Origin: Erythrobacter fulvus
GTDB lineage: Bacteria; Pseudomonadota; Alphaproteobacteria; Sphingomonadales; Sphingomonadaceae
DNA length: 64,000 nt
Assembly: GCF_028595285.1 (NCBI RefSeq)
Contig: NZ_JAQQXQ010000008.1
Span: 78,008 to 142,007 of the forward strand
Direction: 5' to 3'
The position numbers and the translations under genes are program-made. This document shows positions 15,318-23,765 of the stretch, one piece after another. Under the pieces are notes generated by a model, which was not told the origin of the DNA, ran no database searches, and saw only the letters and a list, made by a program, of their open reading frames with translations. The first letter of the stretch is position 1; the number at the start of each line of letters is the position of its first letter.

Positions 15318-16112
15318 ATGAAGATCGAACCGGGCATGGCGGCGGTGGTGACCGGCGGGGCTTCGGGCCTCGGCAAGGCGAGCGCAAAGGCTTTTGCCGA
15401 TGCCGGCATGAAGGTTGCCATTTTCGACATCAACGACGAGGCGGGAGAAGCGCACGCCGCCGCAATCGGCGGCACCTTCCACCATGTCGACATCATGGAC
15501 GAAAGCTCCGTCGAAGCCGGTTTTGCGGCCGCCCGCGCCGCGCACGGGCAGGAGCGCGTGACGCTGCACTGTGCGATGGCATCGCGGCGCGGCAAGACCC
15601 TGGGCTGGGACAAGGAGGCGGGGGCCTACAAGCGCCTCTCCACCGAAGATTACGCCTTTGGCGCAGAAGGGATTCTGGTGGCCAGCTACCGTGTCGCCAG
15701 CATCTCGGCGCTGGGCATGGCCAATGCCGATCCCGTCAATGACGATGGCGAACGCGGGGCAATCATCCTTACCGCCAGCGTCGCCGCGCAGGACGGGCAG
15801 ATCGGACAGGTGATCTACGGTTCGTGCAAGGCGGGGGTGAACGGTCTGGTGCTGCCGATGGCGCGCGATCTGATGGATCTCGGAATCCGGGTGAATTCGG
15901 TCATGCCGGGCATCTTTGCGACCCCGCTGATGCTGGGAATGAAGGACAGGAACCCGCCGATGTGGGCGCAGCTGAATGCCTCCGTCCCCTTCCCCAAGCG
16001 CCTCGGCGAGCCGGAGGAGTTCGCCTCGCTGGTGCTCGAGATAGCCCGCAACAGCTACATCAATGGACACCAGTTCCGGCTGGACGGGGCAATCCGGATG
16101 CCGCCGAAGTAA
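15318..16112 (+). CDS. Short-chain dehydrogenase/reductase
   Basis: ATG 15318 has AGGGGAGAG shortly upstream and gives 264 residues. The NAD-binding loop TGGASGLGK sits at residues 12-20, Asp37 after it favours NAD, and the catalytic triad Ser154-Tyr167-Lys171 is present (YGSCK). The usual NAG motif is replaced by HCAMA near 84-88, as in relatives of 3-hydroxyacyl-CoA dehydrogenase type 2. Substrate is unknown. Upstream in-frame codons to 15105 read like untranslated GC-rich DNA and were left out. Confidence 0.85.
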   Translation: MKIEPGMAAVVTGGASGLGKASAKAFADAGMKVAIFDINDEAGEAHAAAIGGTFHHVDIMDESSVEAGFAAARAAHGQERVTLHCAMASRRGKTLGWDKEAGAYKRLSTEDYAFGAEGILVASYRVASISALGMANADPVNDDGERGAIILTASVAAQDGQIGQVIYGSCKAGVNGLVLPMARDLMDLGIRVNSVMPGIFATPLMLGMKDRNPPMWAQLNASVPFPKRLGEPEEFASLVLEIARNSYINGHQFRLDGAIRMPPK

Positions 16113-16127
16113 GAGTGCAACACAATC

Positions 16128-16203
16128 GAAGCCGCCAGGCTTCGCAAGCGCGACTGTGCGTCGGCCGGTAGACCGCCCGCCCGGAGGCGTTCGCGAAGCG
16201 AAC
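16128..16203. repeat. Paired hairpins upstream of alcohol dehydrogenase
   Basis: GAAGCC-GCCA-GGCTTC (16128-16143) and GTTCGC-GAA-GCGAAC (16189-16203) flank a GC-rich segment between the SDR stop and the alcohol dehydrogenase start. No T-run follows either. The compact paired-hairpin layout resembles the other intergenic palindromes in this window, though the sequence differs. Confidence 0.5.
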
Positions 16204-16222
16204 AAGCCGCGAGGGAAAACAA

Positions 16223-17296
16223 ATGACCACTGCAACCAACGAATACCCCACCAGAGCCTATGGCGCGACCGCGCCCGACAGCGGCGTGGGGCCGATGCAG
16301 ATCACCCGCCGCGGCTTGCGCCATGACGACGTGCTGATCGAGATCAGCCATTGCGGCATCTGCCATTCCGATCTCCACAGCGCGCGCAACGACTGGGGGC
16401 GCAGCACCTATCCGATCGTGCCGGGTCACGAAATCGTCGGCACCGTCGCAGCGACCGGTGAAGGGGTGACACGCCACAAGATCGGCGACCGGGTGGCAAT
16501 CGGCTGCATGGTCGATTCCTGCATGGAATGCGATCATTGCGCGTCCGATCTTGAACAATACTGCCTCGATGGCGGGATGACCGGCACCTATAACGGCAAC
16601 GACCGGCGCGACGGCTCGCCAACCTTTGGCGGCTATTCGGAACGGATCGTGGCGCGCGAGGAATTCGTGCTGAAAGTGCCCGACAGCCTGCCGATGGCCG
16701 AGGCTGCACCGCTGCTATGCGCCGGGATCACCACCTATTCCCCGCTGCGCACATGGAAGGTGGGCCCGGGCAGCAAGGTCGCGGTCGCAGGGCTTGGCGG
16801 GCTGGGGCATATGGGAGTGAAGCTCGCCGCAGCGATGGGCGCAGAAGTAACCGTGCTGTCCCGCAGCGAAAGCAAACGTGCCGATGCCGAAAAGCTGGGC
16901 GCCCATGCTTTCCTCAACACCGCCGACAAGGCCGCCATGAAGGCCGCGCGCGGCACCTTCGACATGGTGCTCAACACGATTCCCGTGCGGCATGACGTAA
17001 CGCCTTACCTGCACTTGCTGCGGATCGACGGGGTGCAGGTGCTCGTCGGCATGATCGACATGATGCCCGAACTCCACACCGGGGTGTTGCTCGGCCGCAA
17101 GGTGCTGACCGGCAGCGGCATCGGCGGGCTCGCGGAAACGCAGGAAATGCTGGATTTCTGCGCCGCCAAGGGCGTCCTGCCCGATATCGAGGTGATCGCG
17201 ATGCAGGATATCCAGACCGCCTATGACCGGATGGAGGCCAGCGACGTCAAATATCGTTTCGTGATCGACATGGAGAGCCTGCAGAAGGGGCCGTGA
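16223..17296 (+). CDS. Zinc-dependent alcohol dehydrogenase, cinnamyl-alcohol/YahK type
   Basis: The 357-residue enzyme has the catalytic zinc region CGICHSDLHSARNDWG (Cys47) and GHE (His69), and all four structural zinc cysteines at 100, 103, 106 and 114. The Rossmann motif AGLGGLGHMGVKLA follows near residue 190. FGGYSERIV is also typical of the CAD/YahK branch of NADP-dependent aldehyde reductases. It follows the SDR gene in the same direction with a 110-base hairpin-rich gap. Physiological aldehyde unknown. Confidence 0.88.
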   Translation: MTTATNEYPTRAYGATAPDSGVGPMQITRRGLRHDDVLIEISHCGICHSDLHSARNDWGRSTYPIVPGHEIVGTVAATGEGVTRHKIGDRVAIGCMVDSCMECDHCASDLEQYCLDGGMTGTYNGNDRRDGSPTFGGYSERIVAREEFVLKVPDSLPMAEAAPLLCAGITTYSPLRTWKVGPGSKVAVAGLGGLGHMGVKLAAAMGAEVTVLSRSESKRADAEKLGAHAFLNTADKAAMKAARGTFDMVLNTIPVRHDVTPYLHLLRIDGVQVLVGMIDMMPELHTGVLLGRKVLTGSGIGGLAETQEMLDFCAAKGVLPDIEVIAMQDIQTAYDRMEASDVKYRFVIDMESLQKGP

Positions 17297-17556
17297 GCAG
17301 TTTCTTCGTATTCTCGTAGATTAGTATATACAATACTATGATATTAAAGATTCTATAATATACAGAAAACTGCACTTGTTTCATTGATGCAACACAATAG
17401 CGACAATCTATAAATTCGGTATTCGTAAAGAATTGTGCGGAACCGCGGTGATGATATTGGGTTTCGTTGCCGCGCACGGAGCACATTCGTAATATAAGAA
17501 GGCACCGGCGCTGCACGCAGGCGGAACGATCCCACCTCTCTCAAGGAGCGTTCCAC
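17297..17556. other. AT-rich intergenic island upstream of barrel protein
   Basis: The first 130 bases are strikingly AT-rich compared with everything around them. They are bounded by an inverted repeat, GCAGTTTCT at 17297-17305 and AGAAAACTGC at 17364-17373, and enclose TAGTATATACAATACTA. The downstream half returns to high GC and ends in CTCAAGGAGCG, the ribosome binding site of the next gene. No coding frame is seen. It may be a regulatory leader or a small inserted element. Confidence 0.5.
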
Positions 17557-18552
17557 ATGACCATCCGTTTTGCTTCCGCTGCTTCGGCCATTGCTGTTGC
17601 CGGTGTCCTTTCGACTCCCGTTCTGGCCGAGGGTCCCGCAGCCGCGCTGGAAACCGCCGCGCCGATCGTACTGACCGAAAAGGCCGCCGCGCGCCTTGCC
17701 GCTGGCGACGAAGATCTGGCGGGCGTCACCATCGCCGCGTCGGGCGAAGCCACCCCGGTGATCCTCACCGCCACCGGCGCCGCTCCGGGCCTTGCCGCGA
17801 ATAATGGCGAAGTCGTCGTCTCCAGCGCCGCGATCGCCACCGCCGCCGCGGCTGCCGCCATGCAGGCCGAAGAGAATGGCGGGCGCCAGGAAACCTTCAC
17901 CGTCACGCTCAACCAGGACAGCTTCTTCGGCTTCTACCCGGCCTTCAACGGCCTGATCCCGGTCAGCGAGAATGTCGATTTCAGCTTCTACGGCATCATC
18001 TGGACCACCGACGCCTTCGGCACCGGCATCGGTTCCGACCTGTGGACCGAATTCGGCGTCGGTGCCGCGATCTACAGCGGCAATTTCGTCATCAAGCCGC
18101 AGGTCGGCCTCACCAACGGGGCGCTGCTGTCGGGCGGCGCGCGCGATCCGAACGGTGTTCCCGCCGGAACCGGCGGCAATTTCGCCGACGGCATCGTGCC
18201 GAGTCTGACCATCAACTATTCCGACGACACCTTCGAGGCGGAATATTACGGCGGCTACTACGCTGCGCTGCGCAACCGCAATGATGATGCCGCGCTCGAC
18301 TTCCTGCACACCTGGATCAACGCGGGCTACAAGTTCAGCGACAACGTATCGGCCGGCGCGCATTACGAGCTGCTGAGCAACACCCGCAACACCTTCCCCG
18401 GCGGATCGACCGCTCGGGTGTACCAGTGGGTGGGGCCCTATGTGCAGTTCAAGACCAGCAACGGCTTCTTCGCCCGCTTCACCGCCGGCGCGGATATCGA
18501 AAGCGGCAATGACGGCGACTTCTACAAACTGACCGCCGGTTTCACGTTCTGA
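17557..18552 (+). CDS. Secreted outer-membrane beta-barrel-like protein
   Basis: ATG 17557 has AAGGAG at a good distance. The 331-residue product begins with a clear signal peptide (MTIRFASAASAIAVAGVLST, cleavage after VLA near 24). Residues 25-110 are alanine-rich and low complexity. The rest alternates aromatic and polar residues (DFSFYGIIWT, EAEYYGGYYAAL, YVQFKTSNGFFARF) and ends in phenylalanine (LTAGFTF), as expected for a protein inserted by BAM. Two-domain layout, soluble linker then barrel, is inference. No named family was recognised. Confidence 0.65.
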   Translation: MTIRFASAASAIAVAGVLSTPVLAEGPAAALETAAPIVLTEKAAARLAAGDEDLAGVTIAASGEATPVILTATGAAPGLAANNGEVVVSSAAIATAAAAAAMQAEENGGRQETFTVTLNQDSFFGFYPAFNGLIPVSENVDFSFYGIIWTTDAFGTGIGSDLWTEFGVGAAIYSGNFVIKPQVGLTNGALLSGGARDPNGVPAGTGGNFADGIVPSLTINYSDDTFEAEYYGGYYAALRNRNDDAALDFLHTWINAGYKFSDNVSAGAHYELLSNTRNTFPGGSTARVYQWVGPYVQFKTSNGFFARFTAGADIESGNDGDFYKLTAGFTF

Positions 18553-18683
18553 TCCTTTGACGACCCTGAGGCACCCGGGGCGCGGGGGCGTGCGACATTA
18601 TGCCGTGCGCCCCCTTTGCTTTGCGCCGCCTTTCCCATAACCTTATGCGCAGACAAGAGAATCGGGATCGGGAGAGCCTTTCA

Positions 18684-20966
18684 ATGATGCGGATTACACT
18701 TCTGGCAGGCGGCCTTGCCGCGCTGCTGCTGGCCCCTGCGGGCGAGGCGCAGGCGCGCAGCCGGTTCGAGGCGACAATCACCCGCACCACCTACGGCATC
18801 CCGCATATCCAGGCGGATACCTGGCAGGGTGTGGGATACGGCGTGGCCTATGCCTATGCCGCCGACAACCTGTGCCTGCTGGCAGAGGAATTCACCACCG
18901 TGGCGGGCGAGCGTTCGCGCCATTTCGGGCCGGAGGCCAAGGCGGTGCTCGGCTTTCAGGAGGTGGACAATCTGTCCTCGGACGTGTTTTTCCGCGCTAC
19001 AATCGATCTGCCCGCCTTGCGCGAAGGCTTCGGGGGGCAAAGCCGCGAGTCGCGCGGGCTCGCAGAGGGCTATGTCGCGGGTTACAACCGCTTCCTGAAG
19101 GACGCGGACGCGGACGGCATTCCCGCCGAATGCCGCGGCCAGCCGTGGGTGCGCGCGATCACGCTTGATGATGTGCTGCGCCTCAACGAAAAGCAGATGC
19201 TGCTCGCCTCCTCGCTGGCGCTGGCCCCGGGCATCGCGGGCGCAGCGCCCCCGGGCAGCGCCGCTCCCAAGGTCGCGATGGCCCTGCCCAAGCCGGGCGA
19301 GCTCGGCATCGGCAGCAATGGCTGGGCCTTCGGCGGCGAGGCAACCGCCGACGGACGCGGCATGGTGATCGGCAATCCGCATTTCCCGTGGAACGGGCCG
19401 AGCCGGTTCTGGCAACTCCACGTCACCGGCCCTGACGGTTATGACGTGATGGGCGTCGGCATTGCCGGGACGCCGATCCCGACGCTTGGCTTCAACAAGG
19501 ATGTCGGCTGGACCCACACCGTCACCGCGGCGCGCCACTTCACGTTGCACACGCTGACTCTCGATCCCGCCGATCCGACCCGCTACATGCTCGACGGGAC
19601 AAGTGTGGCGATGGAACCGCGCACCATCACCGTGCCGATGCCCGAAGGCACGCCGGACGTCACCCGCACGCTCTACACCACCCGCTTCGGCCCGGTCTTC
19701 GTTGCCCCTCAATCGGGCGTGAACTGGAGCGCGGCGATGGCCTTCGCGGTCAAGGATGCCAATCGCGGCAACCAGCGCGCGATCGAAACCTGGCTGCGCA
19801 TCGGCCAGGCGAAAAATGTCGGCGAGATCAAGACCGCGGTAAGCGCGACGCTGGGTATTCCGTGGGTCAACACCATCGCCGCCGACCGCTTCGGCGATGC
19901 GCTCCACGCCGATATCACTGCGGTGCCGAACGTGTCGGCAGACAAGATCGCCGCCTGCGCGACCCCGCTTTCGCCGCTGTTCGCCTCGATTGCGACGCTG
20001 CTCGACGGATCGCGCGCGGACTGCGACTGGGACGTGGCAGGCGGCACGCCGGTGCCCGGCCTGATGCCTGCGAGCAATCAGGCTGCCACCATCGTGCGCG
20101 GCTATCTTACCAATTCCAATGACAGCTACTGGCTCAGCAATCCGCGCCTGCCGCACCCCGCCCTGTCGCCGATCCTCGGCAAGCATGCACAGGCGCTGAG
20201 CTTGCGCACGCGGTCGAACTTCACCGAGACTGAAGCGCTGCTGGCTGCCGGCAAGGTCGATCATGCGCGCGCGCAGGCGCAGGTTTTCGCCAACAAAAGC
20301 CTTGCTGCCGACATGACGGTGGCCCCGCTGCTGGCGCTGTGCGAAAGCACGGCAGAACCCGCCGAAACAGTGGCGCGCGGCTGCGCGGCGCTGGCGGGCT
20401 GGGATCGCCGCTATGAGGCATCGAGCCGCGGTTCGGCGCTGTTCCGCGCCTTCTGGGCCAAGGTGGGGGGGCGCAGCGATCTGTGGGCGGTGCCTTTCGA
20501 TCCGGCAGACCCGGTAAATACGCCGCGCGATATCGCCACCGACGGCGCGAAGGGCGAAAAGCTGCTCGCGGCGCTGGGCGAGGCGGTGGCCGATCTGGAC
20601 AATGCCGGGATCGGCATCGACGCGCCATGGGGCGACGTGCAGCGCTGGATCGCCAATGGTGACGCCATTCCGATCCACGGCGGTCCCGGCACGGCGGGGG
20701 TGCTCAACTACCAGGATGCCCGCCCCTCGCCTGCGGGCGGGCTCGTGCCGGTCCACGGATCAAGCTACATCCAGATCGTCGGCTTCGATGCGTCAGGCCC
20801 GGTGGTCGATGCGATCCTCAGCTATTCGCAGTCAACCGACCCCGCCTCGCCGCATTACGCCGATCAGACCCGCGCCTACGCCGCCAAACGCTGGCACCGC
20901 CTGCCGTTTTCCCCCGACGAGATCGCGGCACAGGCCATCGGCAAGACAAAACGGATCGCGGAATAA
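18684..20966 (+). CDS. Penicillin acylase family protein (AHL-acylase-like)
   Basis: These are periplasmic Ntn-hydrolases made as one chain and self-cleaved; relatives cleave penicillins or N-acyl-homoserine lactones. ATG 18684 gives 760 residues with a signal peptide (cleavage near AQA, residue 24). Conserved alpha-chain text GIPHIQADTWQGVGYGVAYAYAADN follows, read here as two blocks. The spacer ends before the nucleophile Ser211 in GIGSNGWAFGG; the beta chain has GNPHFPW and GWTHTVT segments. Linker cleavage yields two subunits. Substrate cannot be set from sequence, and no luxI/luxR gene is in view. Confidence 0.85.
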   Translation: MMRITLLAGGLAALLLAPAGEAQARSRFEATITRTTYGIPHIQADTWQGVGYGVAYAYAADNLCLLAEEFTTVAGERSRHFGPEAKAVLGFQEVDNLSSDVFFRATIDLPALREGFGGQSRESRGLAEGYVAGYNRFLKDADADGIPAECRGQPWVRAITLDDVLRLNEKQMLLASSLALAPGIAGAAPPGSAAPKVAMALPKPGELGIGSNGWAFGGEATADGRGMVIGNPHFPWNGPSRFWQLHVTGPDGYDVMGVGIAGTPIPTLGFNKDVGWTHTVTAARHFTLHTLTLDPADPTRYMLDGTSVAMEPRTITVPMPEGTPDVTRTLYTTRFGPVFVAPQSGVNWSAAMAFAVKDANRGNQRAIETWLRIGQAKNVGEIKTAVSATLGIPWVNTIAADRFGDALHADITAVPNVSADKIAACATPLSPLFASIATLLDGSRADCDWDVAGGTPVPGLMPASNQAATIVRGYLTNSNDSYWLSNPRLPHPALSPILGKHAQALSLRTRSNFTETEALLAAGKVDHARAQAQVFANKSLAADMTVAPLLALCESTAEPAETVARGCAALAGWDRRYEASSRGSALFRAFWAKVGGRSDLWAVPFDPADPVNTPRDIATDGAKGEKLLAALGEAVADLDNAGIGIDAPWGDVQRWIANGDAIPIHGGPGTAGVLNYQDARPSPAGGLVPVHGSSYIQIVGFDASGPVVDAILSYSQSTDPASPHYADQTRAYAAKRWHRLPFSPDEIAAQAIGKTKRIAE

Positions 20967-21468
20967 CCGCAACAGCCTCACGCCGTCGGGCTAAGGGGAG
21001 CAGGTTACGACAACCCGCTCCCACAAGGCCGTGATCCGGCCAATCGCGCCGCCGCGATGTCGGGATTGCTGAATAGGCTCGACGAAGCCCGAATTGCGCG
21101 CAGACAATCCCGAACTATAGCCCCTAGGGACGTCGGTAATTTTGGATGGCTAATCAGAAGATTAGCCATTAGTAATGCAATATCGCTGCGAGCAGAGATG
21201 TTCAGATTAGGTGGCTCGCCGCTTTAGCCCAGGCTATTATGCGAGAGACGCCGACTGCAAGATATTGCTGCAGATCACGAACCTTTTCACCAATATTTCA
21301 GGTGAGGATAATGGCGGCGATCAGCTTGCGGCCGCAAACCAAAATATTTTGCGCCACGCCCCGACGAGCCGATCTGGATCGCAAAATAGTGATAAGGCCA
21401 AAGCGCGTATCCTTCCCGCTTGCGACCTGCATTTCCTCGATATCCGCGTCAATCGGGCAAGGGAGGGC
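20967..21468. other. 500-base intergenic stretch beside tRNA-Gly
   Basis: No gene was recognised. Two exact hairpins stand out: GGGAGC-GGTT-AACC-GCTCCC with small bulges at 20996-21022, a likely 3' structure of the acylase transcript, and ATGGCTAATC-AGAA-GATTAGCCAT at 21146-21169. From about 21130 the composition becomes more AT-rich than the flanks. The stretch lies immediately beyond the 3' end of the tRNA, a common integration side, but no repeat of the tRNA 3' half was found. Confidence 0.5.
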
Positions 21469-21542
21469 TGGAGCGGGTGAAGGGAATCGAACCCTCGTCG
21501 TAAGCTTGGGAAGCTTCTGCTCTACCATTGAGCTACACCCGC
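21469..21542 (-). tRNA. tRNA-Gly (anticodon CCC)
   Basis: Read on the minus strand, the 7-base acceptor GCGGGTG pairs with CACCCGC, the D-arm is GCTC-loop-GAGC, and the T-arm holds GAGGG-TTCGATT-CCCTT. The anticodon loop is TTCCCAA, with T33 and anticodon CCC at 34-36, reading GGG codons. Discriminator T and an encoded CCA (21471-21469) complete the 3' end. The outermost anticodon-stem pair (27-43) is a G-A mismatch. It lies 39 bases downstream of the EEP-family gene on the same strand. Confidence 0.93.
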
Positions 21543-21581
21543 CCGGGCCGCGGCGCGCTTGCCACGATTGGCGGGCGCCGG

Positions 21582-22322
21582 TCAACTGGTTCCTTTCGTG
21601 CCCGTTGCGACCGCAAACTCCGCCCACACGGGCAAGTGATCCGATGCCGTTGTCGCAAGCGCGCTGCGGTGAACGCCGTAGTCCCGGGGCACCATGCGAT
21701 TGCAGTGCATGATCCGATCAAGCCGCCCCACCGGACGGCTGCTATGAAAGCTCGGGCCGCAGTCGAGGATGGCGAAGGAGCGACCGAATTCGCGGAACGC
21801 CCCTGACTGGATGCGCCATTCGTTGAGATCGCCCATCAGCACCGTGGGATGTTGCGCCTGGGCTGCTTCGGCCAGTTCGGTGATCGCTCGCGCCTGCCGC
21901 CCGCGCCACAGCCCCGACAGATCGAGATGCATTCCGAAAACGCTCAACTTCGCTCCGCCCGGCGTCTCGACTGTGGCGGTCACAACGCCGCGCGGTTCGA
22001 GGTAGGGAATATGAATGATGTCGTGATGGGTGACTTCCATCCCCTTGCGCACCAGAATCGCATTGCCGTGCCAGCCCATCGAATCCTGCTGAACGTCGAG
22101 CGGGACAGGGACATAATCGGTGTGGTGATCGATCAGCATCTGCGGCAGGACGCTGGATCGCACGCCAAAGCGGCGGTCTGCTTCCTGCAAGGCGACGATG
22201 TCGGCATCGATTTCCTGCAATACCTTGAGGATGCGCAGCGGATTGCGCCGGCGGTCGGTGCCGAGCGCCTTTCGGATATTGTAGCTTGCAACCTTGACCG
22301 TTGCGTGCGGGCGATCGGACAT
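21582..22322 (-). CDS. Endonuclease/exonuclease/phosphatase (EEP) family hydrolase
   Basis: ATG 22322 (MSDRPHATVKVASYNIRKAL) gives 246 residues. EEP landmarks are present in order: SYNIRKALGTDRR, IVALQEAD with the metal-binding glutamate, HLDLSGLWRGRQ, VLMGDLNEW with the catalytic Asp/Asn pair, and SDHLPVWAE with the terminal Asp-His. Such enzymes cut phosphodiesters in DNA, RNA, sphingomyelin or inositol phosphates; no signal peptide is seen, so it is probably cytoplasmic. Substrate unknown. Confidence 0.85.
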   Translation of the reverse strand: MSDRPHATVKVASYNIRKALGTDRRRNPLRILKVLQEIDADIVALQEADRRFGVRSSVLPQMLIDHHTDYVPVPLDVQQDSMGWHGNAILVRKGMEVTHHDIIHIPYLEPRGVVTATVETPGGAKLSVFGMHLDLSGLWRGRQARAITELAEAAQAQHPTVLMGDLNEWRIQSGAFREFGRSFAILDCGPSFHSSRPVGRLDRIMHCNRMVPRDYGVHRSALATTASDHLPVWAEFAVATGTKGTS

Positions 22323-22391
22323 GACAGATTCACTCGGGACGGCGCGGAAAGCGCCAAGGTGCGTCACCCGCCGCAGATCCGCAAGGGCCGC

Positions 22392-23765
22392 TCAACCGCC
22401 GTTCTGATCCATTTCGCCACCGACTGCCGTAAACAGATCAACATGGGCCTGCGCGAGACTGGCATTGCCGTCGATCAACGCTTCGCGGCTCGAAATCAGC
22501 TGGCGTTGTACGTCGAGCACGTCGAACAAGGAGGCGAGCCCCTCGCGGTAGAGCGCGTTGGACTGTTCGAACGCCGCCTCGCTTTCCGTGACGGCATTCT
22601 GGAATTCGTTGGTGCGATCCTTGGCGGCGCTGATGCCGGTGAGCGCGGTCTCGACCTCGGCCAGGACGGACAGCAGCGCCTGCCGGTAGTTGGCCAGTTC
22701 GGCAGCAAGGTTGCTTTCGGCGGCACGCACTTCGGCGCGGCGCCGACCGCCGTCGATCAGCGGCACGCCCAGCACAGCCGAAAGACTGGCAATGGCCTGC
22801 GAAAACAGCCCGTCGGCGCTGCCGTCGCCCAGCGTCACCAAACCGGGCAAGGCCAACGCGGGGAGCAGATCGGCGCGCTCGATCCCCACGCGCGCGGCGG
22901 CTTCGGCGATATTGGCTTCGGCCAGCAGCAGATCCGGGCGACGGCGGAGAAGATCGGCAGGCACACCGATGGCCGGCCCCTGCGCATAGGTGGGCACCTG
23001 CGCGTCGGCCCCTGCCCCGGGAACGCCCGACGGCGCATCGCCCACCAGCACCGCCAGCGCATTGGCTGCCCGCGCGCGGGCCAGCAGCAGCAGGCCGCGC
23101 TGCGCCTCCGTACGGGCAACGTCCGCGCGGGCACGGCGCACGTCGAGGTTGGACGACAGGCCCGCCTCGAACCGCAGAGTCACGATCCTGAGGGTCTGGC
23201 GCTGGAGATCGCTCGATTCCTCGAGCAACCGCAACCGCGCGGCGGTGCGCTGCAATTCGATATACTGGCTCGCGACGGCTGCCGCGAGCAGACGGCGCTG
23301 GTCCGCAACCAGCTGCGCGGCTCCGTCGGCGGCGGCGACAGCGGCGGCACGTTCGGCCGACAGCCTCCCGTTGATGTCGATCCGCCACACGCCGCCAAGG
23401 CTTGCGCCGGCCCCGTTGGAACCGCTCCCGCGATCATCCACCGCGACATCGCCCGACAATTCGCCGTCGATGGTGGGCAAAAAGTCCGACTCTTCGGCCA
23501 CGACAATCGCCCGCGCCGCCGCCAGCCGCTGGCGCGCAGCCTCGAGCGAGGGGTTGCGGTCAAGCGCCCGTTCGATCAGCGCGTCGAGTTCCGGATCGCG
23601 AAACCCGTGCCACCACGCGTCGTCCAGCCCCGTTTCGGGCCGCACCTCGGCGAAATAGTCGGACGGCAAGGCAATCCCCGCCACCGGTTCGACAGCGGGA
23701 ATGCGCGGAGACGTGCAACCCGCCAGCAGAGCGAGGCCCGGTACGAGCACGGCAAGACGGATCAT
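22392..23765 (-). CDS. Outer-membrane channel lipoprotein of an RND efflux pump (NodT/OprM family)
   Basis: This TolC-like channel lets the pump export across the outer membrane. The 457-residue protein starts with a lipoprotein signal, LALLAGCTS, with Cys16 as the acylation site. Two duplicated helical OEP regions follow, with LIERALDRNPSLEAARQR in the first and DLLRRRPDLLLAEANIAEA in the second, both family hallmarks. Its start overlaps the pump stop (ATGA), making it the last gene of the operon. Confidence 0.9.
   Translation of the reverse strand: MIRLAVLVPGLALLAGCTSPRIPAVEPVAGIALPSDYFAEVRPETGLDDAWWHGFRDPELDALIERALDRNPSLEAARQRLAAARAIVVAEESDFLPTIDGELSGDVAVDDRGSGSNGAGASLGGVWRIDINGRLSAERAAAVAAADGAAQLVADQRRLLAAAVASQYIELQRTAARLRLLEESSDLQRQTLRIVTLRFEAGLSSNLDVRRARADVARTEAQRGLLLLARARAANALAVLVGDAPSGVPGAGADAQVPTYAQGPAIGVPADLLRRRPDLLLAEANIAEAAARVGIERADLLPALALPGLVTLGDGSADGLFSQAIASLSAVLGVPLIDGGRRRAEVRAAESNLAAELANYRQALLSVLAEVETALTGISAAKDRTNEFQNAVTESEAAFEQSNALYREGLASLFDVLDVQRQLISSREALIDGNASLAQAHVDLFTAVGGEMDQNGG

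Noticed and set aside
18684..20966. Quorum-quenching operon around the acylase
   Set aside because: No luxI/luxR homologue or other acylase partner lies within the window, so the function stays open.
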